A DNA stretch of 42,736 bases, from contig NZ_JAKVBC010000021.1 in assembly GCF_022447245.1 (NCBI RefSeq), forward strand, positions 1 through 42,736, written 5' to 3'. Made by a program: the position numbers and the translations under genes. Shown in pieces: positions 32,346 to 37,582 of the stretch (position 1 is the stretch's first letter; the number at the start of each line of letters is the position of its first letter). The notes beneath the pieces were generated by a model. It was given only the letters and a program-made list of their open reading frames with translations. It was not told where the DNA came from and searched no databases. The DNA is from Kordia sp. Lineage in GTDB: Bacteria > Bacteroidota > Bacteroidia > Flavobacteriales > Flavobacteriaceae.

Positions 32346-32418
32346 GGGTGTCATCGGGATTCGAACCCTGTTCTTCTCATTCACAGTGAGGCGTTTTACC
32401 AAATAAACTAAAGACACC
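32346..32418 (-). tRNA. tRNA-His (GTG)
   Basis: Acceptor GGTGTC/GACACC with discriminator C, as expected for His. Anticodon stem CTCA/TGAG with loop CTGTGAA. T-arm CAGGG-TTCGAAT-CCCGA (imperfect). Confidence 0.8.
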
Positions 32419-32424
32419 ATTTTG

Positions 32425-32497
32425 TAGTGATAGAAAGAATCGAACTTTCATCTGCCAACGTATCAGATTGACGCTTTACCAGTTAAGCTATATCACT
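32425..32497 (-). tRNA. tRNA-Ile (GAT)
   Basis: A complete cloverleaf: AGTGATA/TATCACT, D-arm GCTT/AAGC, anticodon stem TCAAT/GTTGG with loop CTGATAC, T-arm GAAAG-TTCGATT-CTTTC. Confidence 0.85.
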
Positions 32498-32505
32498 ATT
32501 TTTAG

Positions 32506-32578
32506 TGGCGATAGAAAGAATCGAACTTTCAACTTCTGGCTTATGAGACCAGTGCTTTGCCAATTAAGCTATATCGCT
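32506..32578 (-). tRNA. tRNA with CAT anticodon (Met or lysidine-modified Ile)
   Basis: Acceptor AGCGATA/TATCGCC (first pair A-C), anticodon stem CTGGT/GCCAG with loop CTCATAA, T-arm GAAAG-TTCGATT-CTTTC. Met and Ile2 cannot be told apart by eye. Confidence 0.8.
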
Positions 32579-32582
32579 ATGG

Positions 32583-32654
32583 TAGATCTGAGAGGAATCG
32601 AACCTCTGCCTCAAGAGTCAAATTCTTGTGTGCTAGCCGTTACACCACAGATCA
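32583..32654 (-). tRNA. tRNA-Gln (TTG)
   Basis: Acceptor GATCTG/CAGATC preceded by U1, typical of Gln. Anticodon stem CAAGA/TCTTG with loop ATTTGAC. T-arm AGAGG-TTCGATT-CCTCT. Confidence 0.85.
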
Positions 32655-32660
32655 ATTTTG

Positions 32661-32732
32661 TAAGTCTAATAGGATTCGAACCCATACTCTTAGCTTCGTA
32701 AACTAATGTGCTATCCATTACACCATAGACTT
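32661..32732 (-). tRNA. tRNA-Arg (ACG)
   Basis: Acceptor AAGTCTA/TAGACTT perfect. Anticodon stem TTAGT/GCTAA with loop TTACGAA; A34 would be read as inosine. T-arm ATGGG-TTCGAAT-CCTAT. Confidence 0.85.
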
Positions 32733-32761
32733 GTTGCAACTCCTTTCTAAGATTGCTTTTG

Positions 32762-32834
32762 TACAGAGAGAGAGACTCGAACTCTCAAAAAACTGCTTCT
32801 AAGACAGCTGCGTATGCCATTCCGCCACCTCTGC
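32762..32834 (-). tRNA. tRNA-Leu (TAG)
   Basis: Acceptor GCAGAGG/TCTCTGT with G-U pairs at both ends. Anticodon loop CTTAGAA, T-arm GAGAG-TTCGAGT-CTCTC. The variable arm is unusually short for Leu. Confidence 0.75.
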
Positions 32835-32840
32835 ATTTCG

Positions 32841-32923
32841 TACCTGCGGTGGGATTCGAACCCACATGTGCTTCGCACAACAGCGTTTAAGACTGTTTTG
32901 TATACCAGTTCCATCACACAGGT
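32841..32923 (-). tRNA. tRNA-Leu (TAA)
   Basis: Acceptor ACCTGTG/CGCAGGT, anticodon stem ACAGT/GCTGT with loop CTTAAAC, class II variable arm TGTGCGAAGCACA, T-arm GTGGG-TTCGAAT-CCCAC. Confidence 0.88.
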
Positions 32924-32929
32924 ATGTTG

Positions 32930-33001
32930 TACTCTGTAGGGGAATCGAACCCCTAATTCTACATAGAAAGTGTAGCGTCTTAACCGTTTGACCAACAGAG
33001 C
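32930..33001 (-). tRNA. tRNA-Glu (TTC)
   Basis: Acceptor GCTCTGT/ACAGAGT, anticodon stem CTACA/TGTAG with loop CTTTCTA, T-arm AGGGG-TTCGATT-CCCCT. Confidence 0.88.
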
Positions 33002-33039
33002 ATTTTATGTTAATAGAAAAGTTTAAATTTTCTATTCTT

Positions 33040-33058
33040 CGTCTGGGAAGCAGGATTC
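33040..33058 (-). repeat. Duplicated 3' end of tRNA-Pro
   Basis: The last T-arm strand and acceptor of tRNA-Pro (plus-strand CGTCTGGGAAGCAGGA) recur here 80 bp further downstream. The T-arm strand now pairs with GCAGGA across loop ACACTTTGTGAA, forming a hairpin without the tRNA body. Confidence 0.65.
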
Positions 33059-33122
33059 ACAAAGTGTTCCTGCTACGCCTCCTTGTAAATCAAATTCAAG
33101 TAAGCTTGCTTTGATTTAGTCG

Positions 33123-33195
33123 TCTGGGAAGCAGGACTCGAACCTACATCCTCTCGCGTCCAAGGCGAGTAAACAGCCAATTGTTCTATTCCCAG
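33123..33195 (-). tRNA. tRNA-Pro (TGG)
   Basis: Acceptor CTGGGAA/TTCCCAG perfect, anticodon stem CTCGC/GCGAG with loop CTTGGAC, T-loop TTCGAGT with an imperfect stem. Confidence 0.85.
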
Positions 33196-33201
33196 ATTTA
33201 G

Positions 33202-33273
33202 CAGTACCGACGGGATTCGAACCCGCAACTTCTCGAGAGACAGTCGAGCACTCTACCGTTGAGTCACGATACT
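33202..33273 (-). tRNA. tRNA-Asp (GTC)
   Basis: Acceptor AGTATCG/CGGTACT with discriminator G, anticodon stem CTCGA/TCGAG with loop CTGTCTC, T-arm GCGGG-TTCGAAT-CCCGT. Confidence 0.88.
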
Positions 33274-33278
33274 ATTTG

Positions 33279-33350
33279 TATAGCTACTAAGAATCGAACT
33301 TAGACTAGGAGATTAGAAATCTCATGTGCTATCCATTACACCATAGCTAT
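33279..33350 (-). tRNA. tRNA-Arg (TCT)
   Basis: Acceptor ATAGCTA/TAGCTAT perfect, anticodon stem GAGA/TCTC with loop TTTCTAA, T-arm CTAAG-TTCGATT-CTTAG. Confidence 0.85.
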
Positions 33351-33356
33351 ATACTG

Positions 33357-33428
33357 CACGCCCGCAAGGATTTGAACCTCAACCGTACGTTTTGGAGACG
33401 TACATGCTACCAGTTACACCACAAGCGT
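33357..33428 (-). tRNA. tRNA-Trp (CCA)
   Basis: Acceptor ACGCTTG/CGGGCGT with discriminator G, anticodon stem TACGT/ACGTA with loop CTCCAAA, T-loop TTCAAAT. Confidence 0.85.
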
Positions 33429-33434
33429 GTGTTG

Positions 33435-33517
33435 TGGAAGTAGTAGGACTCGAACCTACACGCTCTGAAGAGACCAGATTTACAGTCTGGCGAGCCAACC
33501 AATTGCTCAATACTTCC
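33435..33517 (-). tRNA. tRNA-Tyr (GTA)
   Basis: Acceptor GGAAGTA/TACTTCC perfect, anticodon stem CCAGA/TCTGG with loop CTGTAAA, class II variable arm, T-arm GTAGG-TTCGAGT-CCTAC. Confidence 0.9.
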
Positions 33518-33524
33518 TTTTTTA

Positions 33525-33701
33525 GAGACAAGGATGAGATTGCTGCACGCTCTCATCAAGCCACAAATTGGATTCCATTGTATTCAAATAAATTTGATCC
33601 AATGTTATCATTGAGACAAGGATGAGATTGCTGCGCTTTCTCATCAAGTCACAAATTGGATTCCATAGTATTCAAATGAATTTGATCCAATGTTATCATT
33701 G
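33525..33701 (-). repeat. Two 88-bp tandem units derived from the tRNA-Cys 3' end
   Basis: GAGACAAGGATGAGATT (the end of tRNA-Cys) recurs at 33525 and 33613, exactly 88 bp apart, and merges with the real tRNA-Cys at 33701. Each unit has a 7-bp stem GATGAGA/TCTCATC with an 11-nt loop in place of the T-loop, and a second inverted repeat around GGATCAAAT. Confidence 0.8.
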
Positions 33702-33774
33702 AGACAAGGATGAGATTCGAACTCATAAAAAACAGTTTTGCAGACTGTTGCTTTCACCATTCAGCCACCTTGTC
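33702..33774 (-). tRNA. tRNA-Cys (GCA)
   Basis: Acceptor GACAAGG/CCTTGTC with discriminator U, as usual for Cys. Anticodon stem ACAGT/ACTGT with loop CTGCAAA, T-arm ATGAG-TTCGAAT-CTCAT. Confidence 0.9.
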
Positions 33775-33778
33775 ATTG

Positions 33779-33850
33779 CGATACTGGTAGGATTCGAACC
33801 TACAACCTCAGGCTTAACAGGCCTTCGCTCTACCATTGAGCTACAATATC
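33779..33850 (-). tRNA. tRNA-Asn (GTT)
   Basis: Acceptor GATATTG/CAGTATC with discriminator G, anticodon stem AGGC/GCCT with loop CTGTTAA, T-arm GTAGG-TTCGAAT-CCTAC. Confidence 0.87.
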
Positions 33851-33856
33851 CTATTG

Positions 33857-33929
33857 TGGAGATACGGAGACTTGCACTCCGTGCTGCGGGATGCAAACCC
33901 ACTGTTTTGGCTAGGTAAACTATATCCCC
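33857..33929 (-). tRNA. tRNA-Ala (TGC), unusual T-loop
   Basis: Acceptor GGGGATA/TATCTCC, anticodon stem GTGGG/CCCGC with loop TTTGCAT. The T-loop reads TGCAAGT in place of TTCAAGT, so position 55, normally pseudouridine, is G. The first acceptor pair is G-C, and no G3-U70 is seen at its usual place, though a G-U lies in the same pair set. Confidence 0.75.
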
Positions 33930-33938
33930 AATATGTTG

Positions 33939-34025
33939 CGGAGTGCAAAGGAATTGAACCTTCACCGCGGTTAAACGGACTTGATTAGCAGTCAAGCGTA
34001 ACAAACCAATATTTACCTACACTCC
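33939..34025 (-). tRNA. tRNA-Ser (GCT)
   Basis: Acceptor GGAGTGT/GCACTCC, anticodon stem CTTGA/TCAAG with loop CTGCTAA, class II variable arm, T-arm GAAGG-TTCAATT-CCTTT, discriminator G. Confidence 0.88.
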
Positions 34026-34032
34026 ATTTTTG

Positions 34033-34105
34033 TTGACGCAGTGAGATTCGAACTCACGACCTTGACGTTAAAAGCGCCCTGCTCTACCAACTAAGCTATG
34101 CATCA
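34033..34105 (-). tRNA. tRNA-Lys (TTT)
   Basis: Acceptor TGATGCA/TGCGTCA with one T-G pair, D-arm AGCTTAGTTGGTAGAGC, anticodon loop CTTTTAA, T-arm GTGAG-TTCGAAT-CTCAC. Confidence 0.85.
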
Positions 34106-34115
34106 ATTTTATTTG

Positions 34116-34202
34116 TGGAAGAAGTGGGAATCGAACCCACACGAGTCGTTAACTCCGAACGGTTTTCAAGACCGTGGCCACCGCCAATTGGCTTGCTCTT
34201 CC
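34116..34202 (-). tRNA. tRNA-Ser (TGA)
   Basis: Acceptor GGAAGAG/TTCTTCC, anticodon stem ACGGT/ACCGT with loop CTTGAAA, class II variable arm, T-arm GTGGG-TTCGATT-CCCAC. It is the first tRNA of the main array, 14 bp after the terminator. Confidence 0.9.
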
Positions 34203-34216
34203 AAAATATCAACCAT

Positions 34217-34248
34217 AAAAAAAGCATCTCTTTTTCGGGAGATGCTTT
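34217..34248 (-). terminator. Strong terminator upstream of the main tRNA array
   Basis: AAAGCATCTC/GAGATGCTTT (10 bp) is followed on the minus strand by TTTTTTTATGG. It lies between the 46-codon ORF and the first tRNA, so the array needs readthrough or antitermination from the promoter near 34453. Confidence 0.8.
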
Positions 34249-34265
34249 TATAAAGTTTCTATATA

Positions 34266-34282
34266 GTTACTATCATAGTAAC
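34266..34282 (-). promoter_or_regulatory. 17-bp palindrome at the end of the leader ORF
   Basis: GTTACTATGATAGTAAC on the minus strand is a perfect 8+1+8 palindrome over the ORF's TGA. It could form a pause hairpin just ahead of the terminator. Confidence 0.55.
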
Positions 34283-34413
34283 GTATCTTTATAATACTCC
34301 CATTTTTTTCTATACATAAAATCTCCCTTCTGTTCCCAAATAAACAGTCTGCAACTTTCCGGCGATCGGAGAATATTTGCAAAGGCGGATATGTGATGTA
34401 ATGTATAATTCAT
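34273..34413 (-). CDS. 46-aa ORF, possible leader peptide
   Basis: I start at the ATG giving MNYTLHHISAFANILRSPES rather than at the longer frame. The 46 residues use 19 of the 20 amino acids; only Val is missing. Four Leu and three Ser codons appear, among them codons rare in AT-rich genomes (CTC, CTG, TCG, CCG, CGA). It has no signal or domain. Position (promoter-like CATATTTG at 34453-34460 before it, hairpin and terminator after it, tRNA array next) suggests a regulatory leader. It may also be an ordinary small protein. Confidence 0.45.
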   Translation of the reverse strand: MNYTLHHISAFANILRSPESCRLFIWEQKGDFMYRKKWEYYKDTLL

Positions 34414-34452
34414 GATATTCTTTTTGTGATGTCTTTTTTGTTTTTGACGTTG

Positions 34453-34460
34453 CAAATATG
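34453..34460 (-). promoter_or_regulatory. Candidate -10 element of the tRNA array unit
   Basis: CATATTTG on the minus strand matches TAnnTTTG at seven of eight places. A TTTG lies in suitable range near 34482. It follows the terminator at 34670 and precedes the 46-codon ORF. Confidence 0.45.
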
Positions 34461-34978
34461 AAAACGATTTTTTGAATACGCAAATAATTTTTGAATTTAT
34501 TTTATTGAAAATCAGTTAGTTATGTTTGATTTTGGATATAGAAATCCCTGTCCGTTAGTTAACGGATATTGAACTTTTTGACAACTGTCTGTCTCTCAAT
34601 TGTTTCTTGTTTCAATGCGTATTATTTTCTATTTGATTATGCGACTAACATTTTTTTAAATTTTTTCATAAAAAAAGCGCCCAATTTCTTGGACGCTTTA
34701 CTGATTGTATAATTCTAGTGTTATTTCATAGTTTGTTTCACTCATAAAAATCTACATAAAGCGTCTCATTTCGCCAAAATGGTTCAACCATTCCGCGATT
34801 TCTGTCCTGACTTTTCAGGCAAATAGAGGCTGTATGTAAATAATATCTTGTCATTAGTGTGGCAAATATGTGATTTTTATGATGTTTCTTCCAAATTTGG
34901 AGAACTATTTATATTGATTTTAAAGAAATTACTCGATAAAAGGGGGCTATATCTCATAAAAAGTTCATTTAAATAAGC
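34461..34978. other. Gene-free 518-bp stretch between tRNA groups
   Basis: It contains the terminator at 34670-34699, a strong hairpin near 34770-34803 (TCGC and AATGGTT arms around a single G, palindrome AATGGTTCAACCATT at 34778), and the smaller CCTGActttTCAGG (about 34812-34825). The two hairpins may belong to an unrecognised structured RNA. No ORF is seen. Confidence 0.4.
34670..34699 (-). terminator. Terminator after tRNA group 2
   Basis: AAAGCGTCCAA pairs with TTGGGCGCTTT (one mismatch, loop GAAA), followed on the minus strand by a run of seven T. Confidence 0.8.
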
Positions 34979-35050
34979 AACGATAGGCGAGACTCGAACC
35001 CGCAGATCCTGAGTGACGGTCAGGTACTCTTCCAGTTGAGCTACTTCCGC
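34979..35050 (-). tRNA. Asp-like tRNA (GTC), atypical
   Basis: Acceptor GCGGAAG/CTATCGT has one mismatch and G-U pairs. The anticodon loop is CCGTCAC, with C in place of the invariant U33. T-arm GCGGG-TTCGAGT-CTCGC. Discriminator is U, not G as in the Asp tRNA of the main array. It may be decayed or have a special role. Confidence 0.6.
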
Positions 35051-35063
35051 TGCCGTTAATAGA

Positions 35064-35195
35064 GTAAAGGTTGAACGAGATTAGCTCACGACTTAATCAT
35101 TTTTAAAATAATGAGTTCATGAACCGACATTTTGAACTCGTACCTCTTCTGGATATGAGGCCTGGTGTTTTTCCAGTTAAATTAGCAACCTTTAC
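35064..35195 (-). ncRNA. 132-nt tRNA-like RNA closed by a 10-bp stem
   Basis: GTAAAGGTTG pairs perfectly with CAACCTTTAC at the ends. Inside, the first part resembles a D-arm with AACTGGAA; further hairpins include GAGTTC/GAACTC and TCATT/AATGA. No normal T-arm or anticodon arm forms. It sits between tRNA-like genes and may derive from one by expansion. Confidence 0.5.
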
Positions 35196-35214
35196 ATATG
35201 TTTGTATTTTAAAT

Positions 35215-35307
35215 TCATAGACAAAAACTGAGCGAGACTCGAACCCGCACCTCCAGAATAAAATGTCTGTTTACAGGTGTTCTTCCAATTAAACCATCAG
35301 TCTATGC
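35215..35307 (-). tRNA. Atypical tRNA-like gene, anticodon unclear
   Basis: An outer stem CATAGAC/GTCTATG encloses a tRNA-like body: a D-arm with AATTGGAAGAAC, T-arm GCGGG-TTCGAGT-CTCGC, and an elongated middle arm (ACCT/AGGT with ACAGA/TCTGG and loop CATTTTAT). The inner acceptor is only 5 bp (ACTGA/TCAGT). I cannot assign an amino acid. Confidence 0.5.
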
Positions 35308-35339
35308 GTATCAAAATTTCTTATTATTCTTTTAAAAAA

Positions 35340-35413
35340 TACAACAGACGGGACTCCAACCCGCATCCTTCGTTTTGAAGACGATGTTCTTCTCCTTTTG
35401 AAACTACTGCCGC
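35340..35413 (-). tRNA. tRNA-like gene with TCA anticodon (UGA-reading?)
   Basis: Acceptor GCGGCAG/CTGTTGT pairs with wobbles. The anticodon stem TCGT/ACGA carries loop CTTCAAA, giving anticodon TCA, complementary to UGA. The T-loop is TTGGAGT (C56 to G). The D-loop is longer than usual. It may be a suppressor-like or decayed tRNA; the folding alternative would give CAA (Leu) with a worse stem. Confidence 0.5.
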
Positions 35414-35433
35414 ATTTTTAATATTTTAATTTG

Positions 35434-35506
35434 TACAGCAGACGAGATTCGAACTCGCAACCCCATGCGTGGCAGGCATGTATTCTTCCAGTTGAACTAC
35501 TGCTGT
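35434..35506 (-). tRNA. tRNA-Gly (GCC)
   Basis: Acceptor ACAGCAG/CTGCTGT perfect, D-arm AGTTCAACTGGAAGAAT, anticodon stem CATGC/GCATG with loop CTGCCAC, T-arm GCGAG-TTCGAAT-CTCGT. It lies 12 bp after the SDR gene. Confidence 0.82.
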
Positions 35507-35517
35507 TTTGTGCTATT

Positions 35518-36885
35518 TTACCAATCTTCAACAGCGTAGTTTTTTAGTAACTTTCCTGTAAAGATAGTATTGTTTTGTTCATTTTCATAGATAGGATGAA
35601 TGATTCTCGAAGCACCATCCACAGGATCGAGTGGAGGAATGTACCCTTGTTCAAATTGTTTTTTACGCAAGGTTTCGCGTGCACCTGTAGAAACCCAACC
35701 TACATCTACGGCGTTCATATAAATATTTTCTTTTTCATACGTCATAGCAGCCGTACGTGTCATCATATTCAATGCAGCCTTGGTCATGTTTGTATGCGGA
35801 TGAAACATGGTTTTGTTATTATAACTGAATTGCCCTTCTGAAGAAGTCACATTAATGATATGCTTTTTAGGAAAAGACGAGTTTTTCAATAAGGGCAAGA
35901 ATTCTTTAATTAAAAAATATGGAGAAATTTGATTGATTAAATTCACTTCAATTAATTCTTGCATAGAGATTTCTTCTAAAGTTGCATTCCAACTATTTTT
36001 GGTTCTATTATCTATAGGTTGTCCAAAGCGGTTCAATTCTAAATAACTCTTTTCAACATGAGTTTCCAGTAGTTTTACATTAGCTACAGGTGTTTCATTT
36101 GCGATGAAGTTTTGCTGGCCTGAAAAACCTAGTGCTAATTGCTGTTCTTTGGCAATTAATGGCATATAATATTGATCTGTATATTTGATGGTTTGCGCAG
36201 CGTTATTGATCAAAATGTCTAACGATTCATGCTTGCTTTTATAGTTATAAATAAAGTTTTCAACCGATTTTAAATTACGTAAGTCCAATCCGTAAACAAC
36301 TAAATTGTCTTTCCAGCTTTCATAATCTTCTTCTTGACGAAATTGTTCCAAAGCTGTTGCTGGAAAACGCGTTGTAACGGTCAAATGTGCATTGGAACGC
36401 AATATTTTCAAGGCAGTTGCATAGCCAATTTTTACACGTCCGCCAGTGAGAATTACGTTACGACCTGATAAGTTGAGATTTTTGAAACGGTTTTCATAAT
36501 TGAGTTCTGCACATTTTGGACACAATCGATTGTAGAATGAATGTGCTAAAGAGAAGGAAGTATTACAGGAGTAACAGTTTTTCGGAACATTCAATTTTGT
36601 GTATGATTGTGATGTTTCTTGTGCTTCACTATACACTGTCGTATTCTCTAAAGCATTCTTTGAGATTTCACTATTTAAAGTTGTGTGTAAATCTTCTCGT
36701 TTTTTGGTAGCATAGCTTTGCTTTCTATTTGTTTTTTTTGCTTTGGAATGAATCTTTGTGATGAGCGTTCCAAATTGTTGATTATCTGGATTTTCCAAAG
36801 GATTTTTCTTGAGTGCATGTAATACCTTCAGGCATGTTTCCCATTCCTGTTGCGAAAAATTATATGTTTGTTCTTTATTTTCCAT
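35518..36885 (-). CDS. SDR-family oxidoreductase with N-terminal zinc ribbon
   Basis: I prefer the start MENKEQTYNFSQQEW. Residues 1-95 form a helical N-terminal extension. Next comes a CxxC...CxxC zinc ribbon (NCYSCNTSF, about 101-104; LCPKCAEL, about 120-123). The C-terminal 330 residues are a short-chain dehydrogenase: NVILTGGRVKIGYATALKIL (a glycine-rich NAD(P)-binding loop with an atypical GxxxIG), NNAAQTI, and a region ending FSYNNKTMFHPHTNMTKAALN near the active-site Lys. A tyrosine-type catalytic centre is plausible. The RNA-island setting suggests an RNA or nucleotide-linked substrate; unproven. Confidence 0.75.
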   Translation of the reverse strand: MENKEQTYNFSQQEWETCLKVLHALKKNPLENPDNQQFGTLITKIHSKAKKTNRKQSYATKKREDLHTTLNSEISKNALENTTVYSEAQETSQSYTKLNVPKNCYSCNTSFSLAHSFYNRLCPKCAELNYENRFKNLNLSGRNVILTGGRVKIGYATALKILRSNAHLTVTTRFPATALEQFRQEEDYESWKDNLVVYGLDLRNLKSVENFIYNYKSKHESLDILINNAAQTIKYTDQYYMPLIAKEQQLALGFSGQQNFIANETPVANVKLLETHVEKSYLELNRFGQPIDNRTKNSWNATLEEISMQELIEVNLINQISPYFLIKEFLPLLKNSSFPKKHIINVTSSEGQFSYNNKTMFHPHTNMTKAALNMMTRTAAMTYEKENIYMNAVDVGWVSTGARETLRKKQFEQGYIPPLDPVDGASRIIHPIYENEQNNTIFTGKLLKNYAVEDW

Positions 36886-37582
36886 AATCGTAATCTTCAA
36901 AAGGTTCTAAAAATCCAATGAGTTTTAAGGTTGACTTTTTCCAGCGAATTCCATGTCCGCTCGCAATTCGTACTTCATATACAACATCATGTTTGTAATG
37001 TGTAAATACATTCCACCAGGTTTTGTGTTTTAGAATGTGCTTCACCAGTTTCTGTACATTTTGTTCTTTTTCTTGCGAACTTCCTTTTACATTTCCCCAG
37101 AAACTTTCCGTAGAGCGTTGCGCATGTTTTTCCCATGCACGAACCGCTTTTGAAATTTGATCGTTATGTGCTTTAAAACTGTACTTTATCAAATCTTTTT
37201 GCAAAGGCGGAATTCCATTTTCGTCCTGAACACTCGCTGAGGTTAATCGTTGTCCAGAAAGTATCAAAATGTCTTTGAATGCTGTTTTTTCCAACGCCGT
37301 AGCAAACGCTTTTCTTGTCATTACATTATATTCAAAATCGTATTTTTTCAAGACTTTGAATTGCTCTTTAAAGATAGAAAACGCTGCTTTGATATCAGGA
37401 ATGATTTCTTCTTCAAAGTTTGGTTTTCCTTGAATTTTAGTAAAATCATTTCTATATAAAGCATAGACATTTCTTGAAAGCAAAGACAAGTGTTCATTTT
37501 GTAAAAAATCACCAAATTGTGCTTTCCATTCATCTGAAACAAAGCTCTGAATCGAATATGCTATGTCAAGTAAAGCGTTCAC
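36875..37582 (-). CDS. Hypothetical protein, 235 aa
   Basis: A soluble, helical protein (LLDIAYSIQSFVSDEWKAQF, EEEIIPDIKAAFSIFKEQF) with a basic, beta-rich C-terminus (HDVVYEVRIASGHGIRWKKS, TLKLIGFLEPFEDYDYGK). No signal peptide or known motif. It overlaps the nucleotidyltransferase gene by 4 bp and the SDR gene by 11 bp or more, so all three are coupled. Function unknown, likely shared with them. Confidence 0.7.
   Translation of the reverse strand: MNALLDIAYSIQSFVSDEWKAQFGDFLQNEHLSLLSRNVYALYRNDFTKIQGKPNFEEEIIPDIKAAFSIFKEQFKVLKKYDFEYNVMTRKAFATALEKTAFKDILILSGQRLTSASVQDENGIPPLQKDLIKYSFKAHNDQISKAVRAWEKHAQRSTESFWGNVKGSSQEKEQNVQKLVKHILKHKTWWNVFTHYKHDVVYEVRIASGHGIRWKKSTLKLIGFLEPFEDYDYGK

Noticed and set aside
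32747-34004. ORFs of 77-93 aa across the tRNA array, on both strands
   Set aside because: All are translations of tRNA genes, recognisable by repeated FESHRR- or GLEPT-like strings from T-arms.
34478-34490. Fifth copy of the shared operator upstream of the tRNA array
   Set aside because: Only one half-site (TACGCAAATAAT) is present and its distance to the TTTG element does not match the 11-nt rule.
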